NCBI RefSeq assembly: GCF_001418415.1
Contig: NZ_LIQT01000146.1
Coordinates: 1-33,475 of the forward strand
Direction of reading: 5' to 3'
Length of the DNA: 33,475 nt
Origin: Streptomyces hirsutus
GTDB lineage: Bacteria > Actinomycetota > Actinomycetes > Streptomycetales > Streptomycetaceae
A program made the translations under genes and the position numbers. Every line of letters begins with the position of its first letter. Position 1 is the stretch's first letter. Below the pieces are notes generated by a model, which was not told the DNA's origin, ran no database searches, and saw nothing but the letters and a program-made list of their open reading frames with translations. Shown piece by piece: positions 26,599-33,475 of the stretch.

Positions 26599-26618
26599 CT
26601 ATAACACATGTCTTATAG
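26599..26618. promoter_or_regulatory. 20-bp dyad at the multicopper oxidase start
   Basis: A near-perfect palindrome (9 of 10 pairs; outer arms CTATAA / TTATAG, centre ACATGT) ends 5 bp from the chosen ATG. It is AT-rich in an otherwise GC-rich region and resembles ArsR/SmtB-type metal-sensor operators. The TATAAG on the minus strand may double as the -10 element. Confidence 0.6.
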
Positions 26619-26775
26619 TCATATTTGCGGTAATTGGATCGGCGCGTCCCGCGATTCGCCTACGTCGCCCAACGAGACTCCCGTCGGAACCCCGCGGGAA
26701 GGCAGCCGACAGGAGGATGGGTGGCGTACTCCGCCGCCGGTGCCGGTCCAGCACCCCAGCAGGTCTTGGAGGGCG

Positions 26776-27771
26776 TCAGGCCGGACCGCTGTGCTCGGGT
26801 CGACGGTCCTTCTCTGCCCCTCCTCCGGCGAGCCGCTCCCGGGTGGGCGGTTCGGCCTCGGCGGGCGCTGTCGGGTGCTCGTTGTCCCCCATGGCCGGGA
26901 CGGTGGCGACGGCCAAGGGGTAGGGCGGCGGGGTGCCGCCGAACGCGGGGCAGAAGGCCTGATAGCCGCACCAGTCACAGAATCGGCTCGGGCTGGGGTG
27001 CCACTCGCCCGTCGCCACCGCCCGCTGGATCGCCGCCCACAGCGCCCGCAGCTTCCGCTCCACCGCCCGCAGGTCCGCCTCGTCCGGGTCGTACGTCACC
27101 ACGTCGCCGCTGCCCAGATAGACCAGTTGGAGGCGGCGCGGGACCACCCCGCGCCGCCTCCAGAGCACCAGGGCGTAGAACTTCATCTGGAACATGGCCC
27201 GGTGCTCGAAGTCCGGCGGGGGCGCCTTGCCGGTCTTGTAGTCCACCACGCGGACCTCGCCGGTCGGGGCGACGTCCACCCGGTCGATGATCCCGCGCAG
27301 CTTGAGACCCGACTCCAGCACCGTCTCCACGTACAGCTCGCGCCCGGCGGGCTCCAACCGGTTCGGGTCCTCCATCCGGAAGTACTGGTCGAGCAGCTGT
27401 TCCGCCTCGGCCAGCCAAGCGGCCGGCGCCGCGCCGTCCGTGTCCTCCGGGAAAAGGCCGGCCAGCTCGGGCCGCCTGCCCAGCAGCCGCTCCCACTCCG
27501 GGCGCAGCAACGCGCGGGCACGGTCCGGAGTGCGCCGCCCGGCCGGCACGTCGAAGAGCCGCTCCAGCACCGCATGCACCACAGCGCCCCGGGCCGCCGC
27601 CTCGCTCGGCGGCTCCGGCAGCTTGTCGATCACCCGGAGCCGGTAGCGCAGCGGGCAGGTCATGAAGTCGTCCGCGCGGGACGGCGACAGCGACGACGGC
27701 GTCCTCGGGGCGGGCCGAGGTGCCGAGGGCGGGGCCGCGTCCGGTGCGGCGGAGCTCTCGGACGGGGACAC
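26776..27771 (-). CDS. RecB-like PD-(D/E)XK nuclease
   Basis: A 331-aa protein of the actinobacterial RecB-family exonuclease group. The nuclease motifs GIIDRVD and VVDYKTGK (D...DxK) are near residues 168-195. One Cys at 39 (TCPLRYR) and three near 263-274 (FCDWCGYQAFC) match the four-cysteine Fe-S site of AddB/Cas4-type nucleases. It probably binds iron-sulfur and degrades DNA ends in repair. The GTG at 27771 lies 9 bp after the stop of the decayed radA reading, as though the two were an operon. The first ~25 residues are Pro/Ala/Ser-rich, and a later start is possible. The family is common as a chromosomal gene in Streptomyces. Confidence 0.85.
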   Translation of the reverse strand: MSPSESSAAPDAAPPSAPRPAPRTPSSLSPSRADDFMTCPLRYRLRVIDKLPEPPSEAAARGAVVHAVLERLFDVPAGRRTPDRARALLRPEWERLLGRRPELAGLFPEDTDGAAPAAWLAEAEQLLDQYFRMEDPNRLEPAGRELYVETVLESGLKLRGIIDRVDVAPTGEVRVVDYKTGKAPPPDFEHRAMFQMKFYALVLWRRRGVVPRRLQLVYLGSGDVVTYDPDEADLRAVERKLRALWAAIQRAVATGEWHPSPSRFCDWCGYQAFCPAFGGTPPPYPLAVATVPAMGDNEHPTAPAEAEPPTRERLAGGGAEKDRRPEHSGPA

Positions 27772-27780
27772 ACTCCGACC

Positions 27781-28367
27781 CTACGCCGGGCCTTTCCCGA
27801 ATCCACCGGGCCGGTTCCGAGGCGATCGGTCCGGTGGGTCCGGCGGGTTCGGGGTGCCGGCCGATGGGCGGGACAGCACCCGCAAGGCCTTTTCCACGCC
27901 GGCCGCCTCGGTGACCTTCATCCCCGCCGGGGCCTTGCCGGGGTCAGGGCGACGAGCGCACGGGTGAAGTCCGGCCGGGCCGCCTCGGCCGGCCGCCGCT
28001 GCGCGCCGGTGACTCGCCGGACCTCGCCGGCCAGGCCCACCTCGCCGATCGCCACGAGGTTCTTCTGCGGCGGGGTGTCACTCGTGGCGCCGGGGACCGG
28101 GCCGCCGTCGAGTACCCGGTCCAGCCCGGGCACGCTCGTGCTGAGGGCGGTCGCCGAGCGGCCGTCGACCTGCGCGACGGGCCGTGCGGGCGTGGTGGCC
28201 CGGCTGGGCACGGTCGTACGCATCGGGCGCGCGCCGCCGGACTCCTCGAGGGTGTCCCACGCCTGGCGCTCGGGGCACCGGCCGAGCCGCTTGGCGGTGG
28301 TCCGGCCGCACTCGGCGCAGCGGAAGGACGGGCGGTGGGCGATCGTCGTACGGCTCCCGGCGGCCAC
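27781..28367 (-). pseudogene. radA: radA remnant lacking the ATPase core
   Basis: RadA helps recombination intermediates migrate. The N-terminus from GTG 28367 (GGAGAG upstream) keeps the zinc-finger region FRCAECG...LGRCPERQAW, but the fourth Cys is now Arg. It continues to GLDRVLDGGPVPGA, just before where Walker A should be. It then jumps directly to DTPPQKNLVAIGEVGLAGEVRRVTG, the C-terminal Lon-like domain. The whole RecA-like ATPase with Walker A/B and KNRFG is missing. A further frameshift near 27945 displaces the last ~50 residues (GKAPAGMKVTEAAGVEKALRVL), which end at TAG 27781. No active RadA is possible. Confidence 0.8.
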
Positions 28368-28708
28368 GCCCTCTCCGCGGCGGCGACTTGTGACCGGGCG
28401 GTCAGGGCGGACGAGCGGTCTCCGGTCCCGCGTGACCGTCACACCTTCATCGCACATCTGTTCGAGCTACTATGAAGTCCAGGGTCCGCCGGACATATGT
28501 GGAAATCCACGCATTGCCGGCCGGATCCCACGGAACATCTCCCCATGTCCGCATCGAGCTTCGCAGGCGGACTCCGTCTGCGTCGCGCGATATGCCCGGA
28601 GGGCCCGCCCTGCATCCGCGGAGTGGGCTCACCCCCCGACCAGCGCCAACACGACCCAATGACAAGCGTGGCTCGATCATGAAGACTTCGCCCGTCGGAG
28701 AGGGCGCC
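28368..28708. other. Divergent intergenic region before ruvC
   Basis: No gene is supported here. The region carries the SOS-like box and a possible -10 element for the ruv operon, then about 230 bp of leader. Frames continuing upstream of ruvC are Arg/Pro-rich and do not resemble RuvC. Confidence 0.5.
28450..28465. promoter_or_regulatory. LexA (SOS) box upstream of ruvC
   Basis: A 16-bp near-palindrome, TCGAAC-AGAT-GTGCGA on the minus strand, fits the actinobacterial LexA pattern GAAC-N4-GTTC with one mismatch. A TACTAT -10 candidate follows at 28468-28473, so LexA binding would block the promoter. Confidence 0.65.
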
Positions 28709-29254
28709 GTGCGAGTGCTCGGCGTGGACCCGGGGCTGACCCGCTGCGGCCTCGGGGTGGTCGACGGCGCGCCCGGAGGACCGCTCACAGTGACGGCCGC
28801 CGGCGTCCTCCGCACCCCGGCGGACGCGGAGATCGGCCACCGCCTCCTCCTCATCGAGCGCGGCATCGAGCGGTGGCTGGACGAGCACCAACCCGAAGCC
28901 GTCGCCGTGATGCGGGTGTCCAACCGGTACAACGTGCGCACCGTGATGGGCGCCGGGCAGGCGAGCGCGGTCGCGATCCTGTGCGCGGCCCGGCGCGGCC
29001 TGCCCGTCACCTGGCACACCTCCAGCGAAGTGAAGGCCGCAGTCATCGGCGGCGGAGGTGCAGGCAAGGCCCAGGTCGGCGCCACGGTCACCCGGCTGCT
29101 GCGGCTCGACGCCCCGCCCGAGCCGGCCGACGCCCTGGCGCTCGCCATCTGCCACATCTGGCGCGCCCCGGCGTTGAACCGCCTGCAGCAGGCGCACGCC
29201 GTCGCCCGCACCGCTCCCGCACGCGCACGACTTCGGAAGGACACGATCCGATGA
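28709..29254 (+). CDS. ruvC: RuvC-like Holliday junction resolvase, active site altered
   Basis: A 181-aa RuvC homologue, the first gene of a ruvC-ruvA-ruvB operon. RuvC normally cuts Holliday junctions with four acidic residues. Here Asp7 is kept ([11 protein letters not shown]) and Asp141 is kept (EPADALALA). The glutamate of the usual ERVF motif is Met68 with Ser71 in place of Phe (VAVMRVSN). The first Asp of the DxxD motif is Glu138, apparently through a three-codon loss. Nuclease activity is therefore doubtful. GTG 28709 with GGAGAG upstream gives the standard N-terminus; an ATG at 28679 lacks a ribosome site. The stop overlaps the ruvA start (ATGA). Confidence 0.87.
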   Translation: MRVLGVDPGLTRCGLGVVDGAPGGPLTVTAAGVLRTPADAEIGHRLLLIERGIERWLDEHQPEAVAVMRVSNRYNVRTVMGAGQASAVAILCAARRGLPVTWHTSSEVKAAVIGGGGAGKAQVGATVTRLLRLDAPPEPADALALAICHIWRAPALNRLQQAHAVARTAPARARLRKDTIR

Positions 29255-29877
29255 TCGCCTTCGTCAGCGGCCCGGTTGCCGCGCTCGCCCCCGACACCGC
29301 GGTCGTCGAGGTCGGCGGCGTCGGCATGGCCGTCCAGTGCACGCCCAACACCCTGTCCGGGCTCCGCATCGGCCGGCAGGCCAGACTCGCCGTCTCCCTG
29401 GTCGTGCGCGAGAACTCGCTCACCCTCTACGGCTTCGCGGACGACGACGAGCGGCAGACCTTCGAGCTGCTGCAGACCGCCAGCGGCGTCGGGCCGCGCC
29501 TGGCCCAGGCCATGCTGGCGGTGCACACCCCGGACGCGCTGCGGCGCGCGGTCGCCCAGGGCGACGAAAAGGCGCTCACCGCCGTGCCCGGCATCGGCAG
29601 GAAGGGCACCCAGCGGCTGCTGCTGGAGCTCGCCGGCCGGCTCGGCGAGCCGACGGGGGCCGCCGCGACCAGCCACCCGGCCGGCGCCGCCGCTCCCGAG
29701 CCCTGGAGCGAACAACTACGCGCGGCGCTGGTCGGCCTCGGATACTCCGCGCACGAGGCCGACGAGGCCATCGCCACCGTCACCCCCGCCGCCGAGGCCG
29801 CCGCGGCCGACGGCGCCGCCCCGAAGGTGTCGCAGCTGCTGCGCACCGCCCTGCGCACGCTGCACCGCGCCCACTGA
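29251..29877 (+). CDS. ruvA: Holliday junction branch migration protein RuvA
   Basis: A 208-aa RuvA, which binds four-way junctions as a tetramer and recruits RuvB. Domain I begins [28 protein letters not shown]. Two helix-hairpin-helix motifs follow, around residues 78-92 ([12 protein letters not shown]) and 110-124 ([13 protein letters not shown]). The RuvB-binding domain III ([19 protein letters not shown]) is at the end, after an Ala/Pro-rich linker. All domains and the usual length are present, so it should be functional. It is coupled to ruvC by ATGA overlap and followed by ruvB after 14 bp. Confidence 0.93.
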   Translation: MIAFVSGPVAALAPDTAVVEVGGVGMAVQCTPNTLSGLRIGRQARLAVSLVVRENSLTLYGFADDDERQTFELLQTASGVGPRLAQAMLAVHTPDALRRAVAQGDEKALTAVPGIGRKGTQRLLLELAGRLGEPTGAAATSHPAGAAAPEPWSEQLRAALVGLGYSAHEADEAIATVTPAAEAAAADGAAPKVSQLLRTALRTLHRAH

Positions 29878-29891
29878 GAGGAGTGGACCGC

Positions 29892-30956
29892 ATGACCCGG
29901 GACGAAGCCGAAACCGCCGCCCTCATCGAGCGGTTGGTGGGATCGGTCGCCGACGGGGAGGACCAGGCCGTCGAGGCCGCCCTGCGCCCCAAGGACCTGA
30001 ACGAGTTCATCGGCCAGGAGAAGGTGCGCGAGCAGCTCGACCTGGTGCTGCGCGCGGCCCGCGCGCGGGGGGCCACCGCCGATCACGTGCTGCTCTCCGG
30101 TGCCCCCGGCCTCGGCAAGACCACCCTCTCCATGATCATCGCGGCCGAGATGGAGGCCCCCCTCCGCATCACCTCGGGGCCGGCCATCCAGCACGCGGGC
30201 GACCTGGCCGCGATCCTGTCCTCCCTGCAGGAGGGCGAGGTCCTCTTCCTCGACGAGATCCACCGCATGTCCCGGCCCGCCGAGGAGATGCTCTACATGG
30301 CGATGGAGGACTTCCGCGTCGACGTCATCGTCGGCAAGGGCCCCGGCGCCACCGCCATCCCCCTCGAGCTGCCCCCCTTCACCCTGGTCGGCGCCACCGT
30401 ACGGGCGGGTCTGCTGCCGCCGCCGCTGCGCGACCGCTTCGGCTTCACCGCGCACATGGAGTTCTACGAGCCCACCGAGCTGGAACGCGTCGTCCACCGC
30501 TCCGCCCGGCTGCTGGAGGTGGAGACAACGTCCGAGGGTGCCGCGGAGGTCGCCGGCCGGTCGCGCGGCACGCCCCGCATCGCCAACCGCCTGTTGCGCC
30601 GCGTCCGCGACTACGCCCAGGTCAGGGCTGATGGCGTGGTCACCCGTGAGGTCGCCGAGGCGGCCCTGGCGGTCTACGAGGTCGACGCCCGCGGTCTCGA
30701 CCGGCTGGACCGCGCGGTGCTGCAGGCGCTGCTCAAGCTCTTCGGCGGCGGACCGGTCGGGCTGTCCACGCTCGCCGTCGCGGTGGGGGAGGAGCGGGAG
30801 ACCGTCGCGGAGGTGGCCGAGCCCTTCCTCGTACGGGAGGGGCTGCTCGCCCGCACCCCGCGCGGACGGATCGCCATGCCCGCCGCGTGGGAGCACCTCG
30901 GCCTCGTCCCGCCGCGGCAAGGTGGTCCCGCCGGCGGGCGGGAAGGCCCGCACTGA
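29892..30956 (+). CDS. ruvB: Holliday junction helicase RuvB
   Basis: A 354-aa AAA+ motor that drives branch migration with RuvA. Walker A GAPGLGKT is at residues 70-77, Walker B DEIH starts at 121, the arginine-finger segment LRDRFGF is near 180, and the C-terminal winged helix ([21 protein letters not shown]) is intact. The sensor segment reads GATVRAG where the usual form is GATTRAG, a mild divergence. GAGGAG precedes the ATG. The gene yajC, which normally follows ruvB in Streptomyces, is absent; a recF fragment and phage-like genes come next. Together with the odd RuvC this suggests a second, diverged ruv operon rather than the housekeeping one. Confidence 0.93.
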   Translation: MTRDEAETAALIERLVGSVADGEDQAVEAALRPKDLNEFIGQEKVREQLDLVLRAARARGATADHVLLSGAPGLGKTTLSMIIAAEMEAPLRITSGPAIQHAGDLAAILSSLQEGEVLFLDEIHRMSRPAEEMLYMAMEDFRVDVIVGKGPGATAIPLELPPFTLVGATVRAGLLPPPLRDRFGFTAHMEFYEPTELERVVHRSARLLEVETTSEGAAEVAGRSRGTPRIANRLLRRVRDYAQVRADGVVTREVAEAALAVYEVDARGLDRLDRAVLQALLKLFGGGPVGLSTLAVAVGEERETVAEVAEPFLVREGLLARTPRGRIAMPAAWEHLGLVPPRQGGPAGGREGPH

Positions 30957-31065
30957 AGAGGATCGCCGCGCATCCAGTTCGGTGGCCACGTCGTCGAGAA
31001 CAAGAAGCAATCACCACCCACGTGCAGGGAGGCCGGCGGCGTCGAGCCGCAGCATGACACGCGCG
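30957..31065. other. Spacer between ruvB and recF fragment
   Basis: No gene or clear terminator is recognisable. Confidence 0.3.
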
Positions 31066-31200
31066 TAGGGCACCTGTCGCTCGCCGACTTCCGCCGTACG
31101 CCGGGGTCGAGGTCCCGCTCGCCCCGGGCGTCACCACTTTCGTCGGCCCCGACGGCCAGGGCAGGACCGACCTCGTCGAGGCGGTCGGCGATCGGGTCCG
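31066..31200 (+). pseudogene. recF: recF 5'-end fragment
   Basis: RecF loads RecA at gaps. The fragment reads [12 protein letters not shown], matching the conserved RecF N-terminus (HLSLADFR). A frameshift near 31100 leads to [29 protein letters not shown], which corresponds to the first Walker A region (family form GPNGQGKT). The P-loop Lys is replaced by Arg, and the rest of the protein is missing. It is a relic of about 45 codons. Confidence 0.7.
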
Positions 31201-31314
31201 GTCCTTACCGGATGCGCGCCTCGGTCGATCCGGCCGCGGCACTGGCGCAGACGCACTCATTTCGAGCCCCGATACGGACATAAAGGTTGTCAGTAATTTT
31301 TTGTGAGCAAACTG

Positions 31315-31344
31315 TTGATTTGCGCCTCTCTTCGTGCCTAGCGT
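31315..31344 (+). promoter_or_regulatory. Promoter of the phage-like operon
   Basis: A TTGATT (31315-31320) and TAGCGT (31339-31344) pair with an 18-bp spacer lies in AT-rich DNA about 140 bp before the AAA ATPase gene. It fits Streptomyces housekeeping promoters. Confidence 0.55.
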
Positions 31345-31359
31345 GGGACTCCAAGCAAT

Positions 31360-31378
31360 TTCGAACTGACATTCGAAC
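31360..31378. promoter_or_regulatory. Repeated TTCGAAC motif, possible operator
   Basis: Two identical TTCGAAC copies (31360-31366 and 31372-31378) start 12 bp apart, just downstream of the predicted transcription start. The spacing is close to one helical turn. A repressor operator of an integrated element is plausible. Confidence 0.45.
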
Positions 31379-31483
31379 GGAGCCCTCGGCCCTGCGGGTG
31401 TACGTCTTGCCGGGTGAGGACGGTGTCCTGTCCCTCCCCGAGCCCACCCCGAACCGCCGTCGGATGCGCCAGAGGAGAACGGC

Positions 31484-32404
31484 GTGAACAGCTTCACCTT
31501 CATCCCCGCCACCAAGGAACAGGCCAAGGCCCGCATCGCGCTCACCGGGCCCACCGGGTCGGGCAAGACCTACACCGCACTCGTCCTCGGCACCGGGATC
31601 GGCGACCGGATCGCCCTGATCGACACCGAGCACGGCAGCGCTTCCAAGTACGCCGACGAGTTCGCCTTCGACACCCTCCCGCTCACGACGTTCGAGCCAC
31701 CCGCGCTCGTCGAGGCGCTCGCGGTGGCCGCCCACGACGGCTACGACGTCGTGATCGTCGACTCGCTCTCGCACTTCTGGTCCGGCTCGGGCGGGATGCT
31801 GGAGCAGGTCGACAACGCCGCGAAGCGCATCGCGGGAGGCAACACCTTCGCCGGCTGGAGGGAGGCCCGCCCCCTGGAGCGGGCGATGATCGACGCCCTG
31901 CTCGCCTACCCCGGCCACCTCATCGCCACCATGCGTACCAAGACCGAGTACGTCGTGGAAGCAGACGAGCGCGGGCGCAAGGTGCCGCGCAAGGTCGGGC
32001 TCAAGCCTGAGCAGCGGGAGGGCATCGAGTACGAGTTCGACATCGTCGGTGACCTCGACCACGACAACACCCTGGTGATCTCCAAGTCCCGGGCGAAGCC
32101 GCTCTCCGGGCTCGTCATCCGCAAGCCGGACGCGGCGTTCGCCGAGGCCGTCCTGGAGTGGCTCAACGCCGGCAAGCCCACCCCGAGCGCGTCCGACTAC
32201 CTCACGACCGCCACCGCCCCGCACGCCACCTACGAGGAGCTCCGCGGCCTCTACGAGGAGGTGCGCCGGCACAACCTGCTCGCCGCCGCCGTCCTGGACC
32301 CCGCCGGGGGATCGACCACGCTGGGCGAGCTCATCGTGCGCCGCGGCACCGAGGCGAAGAAAGAGGCCGGAAAGGGGACCGAGCAGAAGGGTGAGGCCGC
32401 GTGA
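31484..32404 (+). CDS. AAA_24-type phage ATPase
   Basis: A 306-aa P-loop ATPase typical of phages and integrated elements (AAA_24 / nucleotide-binding, Sak4-like). Walker A GPTGSGKT is at residues 22-29 and Walker B VVIVDSLSHFW near 88-98. The RecA-like core runs to about 215. The C-terminus is Lys/Glu-rich. Such proteins often assist phage single-strand annealing recombination. GTG 31484 is preceded by AGGAG with good spacing. It is coupled by GTGA overlap to the next gene. Precise function is inferred from the family. Confidence 0.8.
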   Translation: MNSFTFIPATKEQAKARIALTGPTGSGKTYTALVLGTGIGDRIALIDTEHGSASKYADEFAFDTLPLTTFEPPALVEALAVAAHDGYDVVIVDSLSHFWSGSGGMLEQVDNAAKRIAGGNTFAGWREARPLERAMIDALLAYPGHLIATMRTKTEYVVEADERGRKVPRKVGLKPEQREGIEYEFDIVGDLDHDNTLVISKSRAKPLSGLVIRKPDAAFAEAVLEWLNAGKPTPSASDYLTTATAPHATYEELRGLYEEVRRHNLLAAAVLDPAGGSTTLGELIVRRGTEAKKEAGKGTEQKGEAA

Positions 32405-32913
32405 ACCTCCGGGACCGCGCCACCCGGGTCGTCGTGCTCAGGGTGCTGCGCGACGCGGTGGAGGCCGAGTACCGGGCCGAGCGCCGCGCGGTTCTCCACG
32501 GGCTGCGCGCGGCTCGCGCCGAGCTCGCCCTCAAGTCGATGCGGGTGACCCTGCCGGACGACACCCCGATCGCCACTCTCACGCTCATCGACCCCCAGCC
32601 GACGGTCGTGGTCGCCGACGAGAACGCCTTCACCGCCTGGGTGGCCGCGAACCACCCCGGCGAGGTGGAGACCCTGGTCCAGGTGCGCCCCGCCTGGAAG
32701 CGGGAGTTCTTCGGCCGGCTCGCCTGCTTCGGCCCGGTCGCCGACCCGCACACCGGCGAGGTGATCCCGGGACTGGCGGTGGCGCCGGCCCCCGAACCGC
32801 GTTCGTTCAGCCTGCGGCCCGTGCCCGGCGGAGCGGAACGGGTCGCCCGGGCTTGGGACACCGGCGAGATAGACCTGCGCCGGCTGCTCGCCCTCGGAGG
32901 GGGAGAGACGTGA
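32401..32913 (+). CDS. Hypothetical phage/ICE protein
   Basis: A 170-aa soluble protein starting at GTG 32401, which overlaps the stop of the ATPase gene. Residues 1-45 are Arg/Ala-rich and helical (possible coiled coil). Residues 50-105 alternate beta and helix around a region rich in Val and Asp. No catalytic motif is evident and I do not name a family. Its tight coupling to an AAA_24 ATPase suggests a role in element replication or recombination (inference). Confidence 0.7.
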   Translation: MNLRDRATRVVVLRVLRDAVEAEYRAERRAVLHGLRAARAELALKSMRVTLPDDTPIATLTLIDPQPTVVVADENAFTAWVAANHPGEVETLVQVRPAWKREFFGRLACFGPVADPHTGEVIPGLAVAPAPEPRSFSLRPVPGGAERVARAWDTGEIDLRRLLALGGGET

Positions 32914-33475
32914 TGACCACCACCACAGCGCGCTCCGACAGGGACTCGCCCGCCACCCTGTGGTTCCTGATCTCACAAGCCGGTCACCTCACCTGCGGCC
33001 GCTGGAGTCTCGGGAACGACGGGCGGCTGCGCTGCGCCTGCGGGACCGTCCTGTACCTGTACCGGCAGCCGGCGGACGAGGCGGAAAGCGGGGCACCGGC
33101 GTCACCCGGGACGTTCCCCCGCGGAAGGGAGGAACGGATGACGCCGGCTGAGACCGCGGGGCTCACTGCCCTGGTCGCGGCGATGTGCCCGGCGATGCAT
33201 ATGGAGGAGACCACGACGGACGCCTGGCACCTCCTGCTCGCCGACCTGGACGTCGCCGATACACGGGAGGCCGTGACCCGGCTGGGCCGCAGCCAGTCCC
33301 ACATCGACGCCGCCGACATCCGCGCCGAGGTGCACGCGATCCGGGAGGAGCGGCTCGCCCGCGACCCGCTGCCACTTCCGGACACCGACCCGGACGACCC
33401 GCACCGCTATCGCGCGGAACTCCTCGCGATCGTGACCGCGATCGCCTCGGGACAGCGCGTCAAGCGGACATCCGC
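32913..33475 (+). CDS. Phage-like ORF running off the right edge
   Basis: An open frame from ATG 32913 (overlapping the previous stop at one base) continues without a stop to the window end, at least 187 codons. The first ~45 residues hold a small Cys motif (LTCGRWSLGNDGRLRCACG) and then a disordered linker. From Met at 33138 the sequence MTPAETAGLTALVAAMCPAMHME...DAWHLLLADLD...REAV resembles phage replication-initiation helper proteins that normally start there, and GGGAGG lies five bases upstream of that ATG. It is therefore either a fusion of two small phage genes or a gene with an internal start. The 3' end is outside the window. Confidence 0.6.
   Translation, partial: MTTTTARSDRDSPATLWFLISQAGHLTCGRWSLGNDGRLRCACGTVLYLYRQPADEAESGAPASPGTFPRGREERMTPAETAGLTALVAAMCPAMHMEETTTDAWHLLLADLDVADTREAVTRLGRSQSHIDAADIRAEVHAIREERLARDPLPLPDTDPDDPHRYRAELLAIVTAIASGQRVKRTS

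Noticed and set aside
1..33475. CRISPR arrays, tRNA or rRNA genes
   Set aside because: No regularly spaced repeats, no cloverleaf-like sequence with a T-loop, and no rRNA-like stretch were recognised by eye; a covariance-model scan was not possible.

Overview
The window is high-GC actinobacterial DNA, most consistent with Streptomyces. Supporting this are strong G/C bias at third codon positions, frequent GTG starts, many ATGA-coupled genes, an AfsR/SARP-type regulator, Tat and lipoprotein signals, and promoters of the TTGACA/TAnnnT type. It reads as an accessory region or chromosome arm: one complete-looking biosynthetic cluster, then a patchwork of secreted enzymes, decayed genes and element-like DNA.

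Region 1 (48-17554, all minus strand) is a RiPP cluster of the thiopeptide / linear azole family. In transcription order it holds: a 56-aa precursor with a thiopeptide-type acidic leader and a core of 21 residues, 20 of them Cys, Ser or Thr; a strong terminator hairpin; a SARP-NTPase regulator; an RRE-E1-like leader-binding protein that also carries a degenerate YcaO-like C-terminus; a YcaO cyclodehydratase; a tandem SagB-type azoline dehydrogenase; a LanB-type glutamylation dehydratase; a separate SpaB_C-type protein; a PqqD-M50 membrane protease; an ABC-2 transporter pair; and a second YcaO cyclodehydratase. The operon ends in a perfect 12-bp-stem hairpin. Inferred logic: the RRE protein binds the leader, the two YcaOs make azolines, SagB oxidises them to azoles, LanB plus SpaB_C convert remaining Ser/Thr to dehydroamino acids, the M50 protein may remove the leader, and the ABC system exports the product. 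Only one SpaB_C protein is visible, whereas classical pyridine-forming thiopeptide clusters have separate elimination and [4+2] cyclisation proteins. A heavily azole/dehydro-residue peptide, perhaps linear as in goadsporin, is therefore a serious alternative to a thiopeptide macrocycle.

Region 2 (about 17.6-24.8 kb) contains remains of a UvrD-like helicase, an unidentified decayed minus-strand reading, a secreted GH81 endo-beta-1,3-glucanase with a C-terminal beta-glucan-binding module and an 18-bp operator palindrome at its promoter, hypothetical short ORFs, a YbdK/GCS2-type carboxylate-amine ligase, and a frameshifted IS5-type transposase.

Region 3 (about 24.9-31.2 kb) holds a Tat/lipoprotein multicopper oxidase with a near-perfect 20-bp dyad at its start. 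It also holds a remarkable set of recombination/repair genes: a RecB-like PD-(D/E)XK nuclease, a radA remnant whose ATPase core is deleted, an SOS-box-preceded ruvC-ruvA-ruvB operon whose RuvC has lost catalytic residues, and a recF fragment. Genes usually found beside chromosomal ruvB (yajC-secD-secF) are absent, so this looks like a second, diverging copy.

Region 4 (31.3-33475, plus strand) is phage- or ICE-like: an AAA_24-type ATPase, a coupled hypothetical gene and an open reading frame running off the right edge, preceded by a clear promoter and a repeated TTCGAAC motif.
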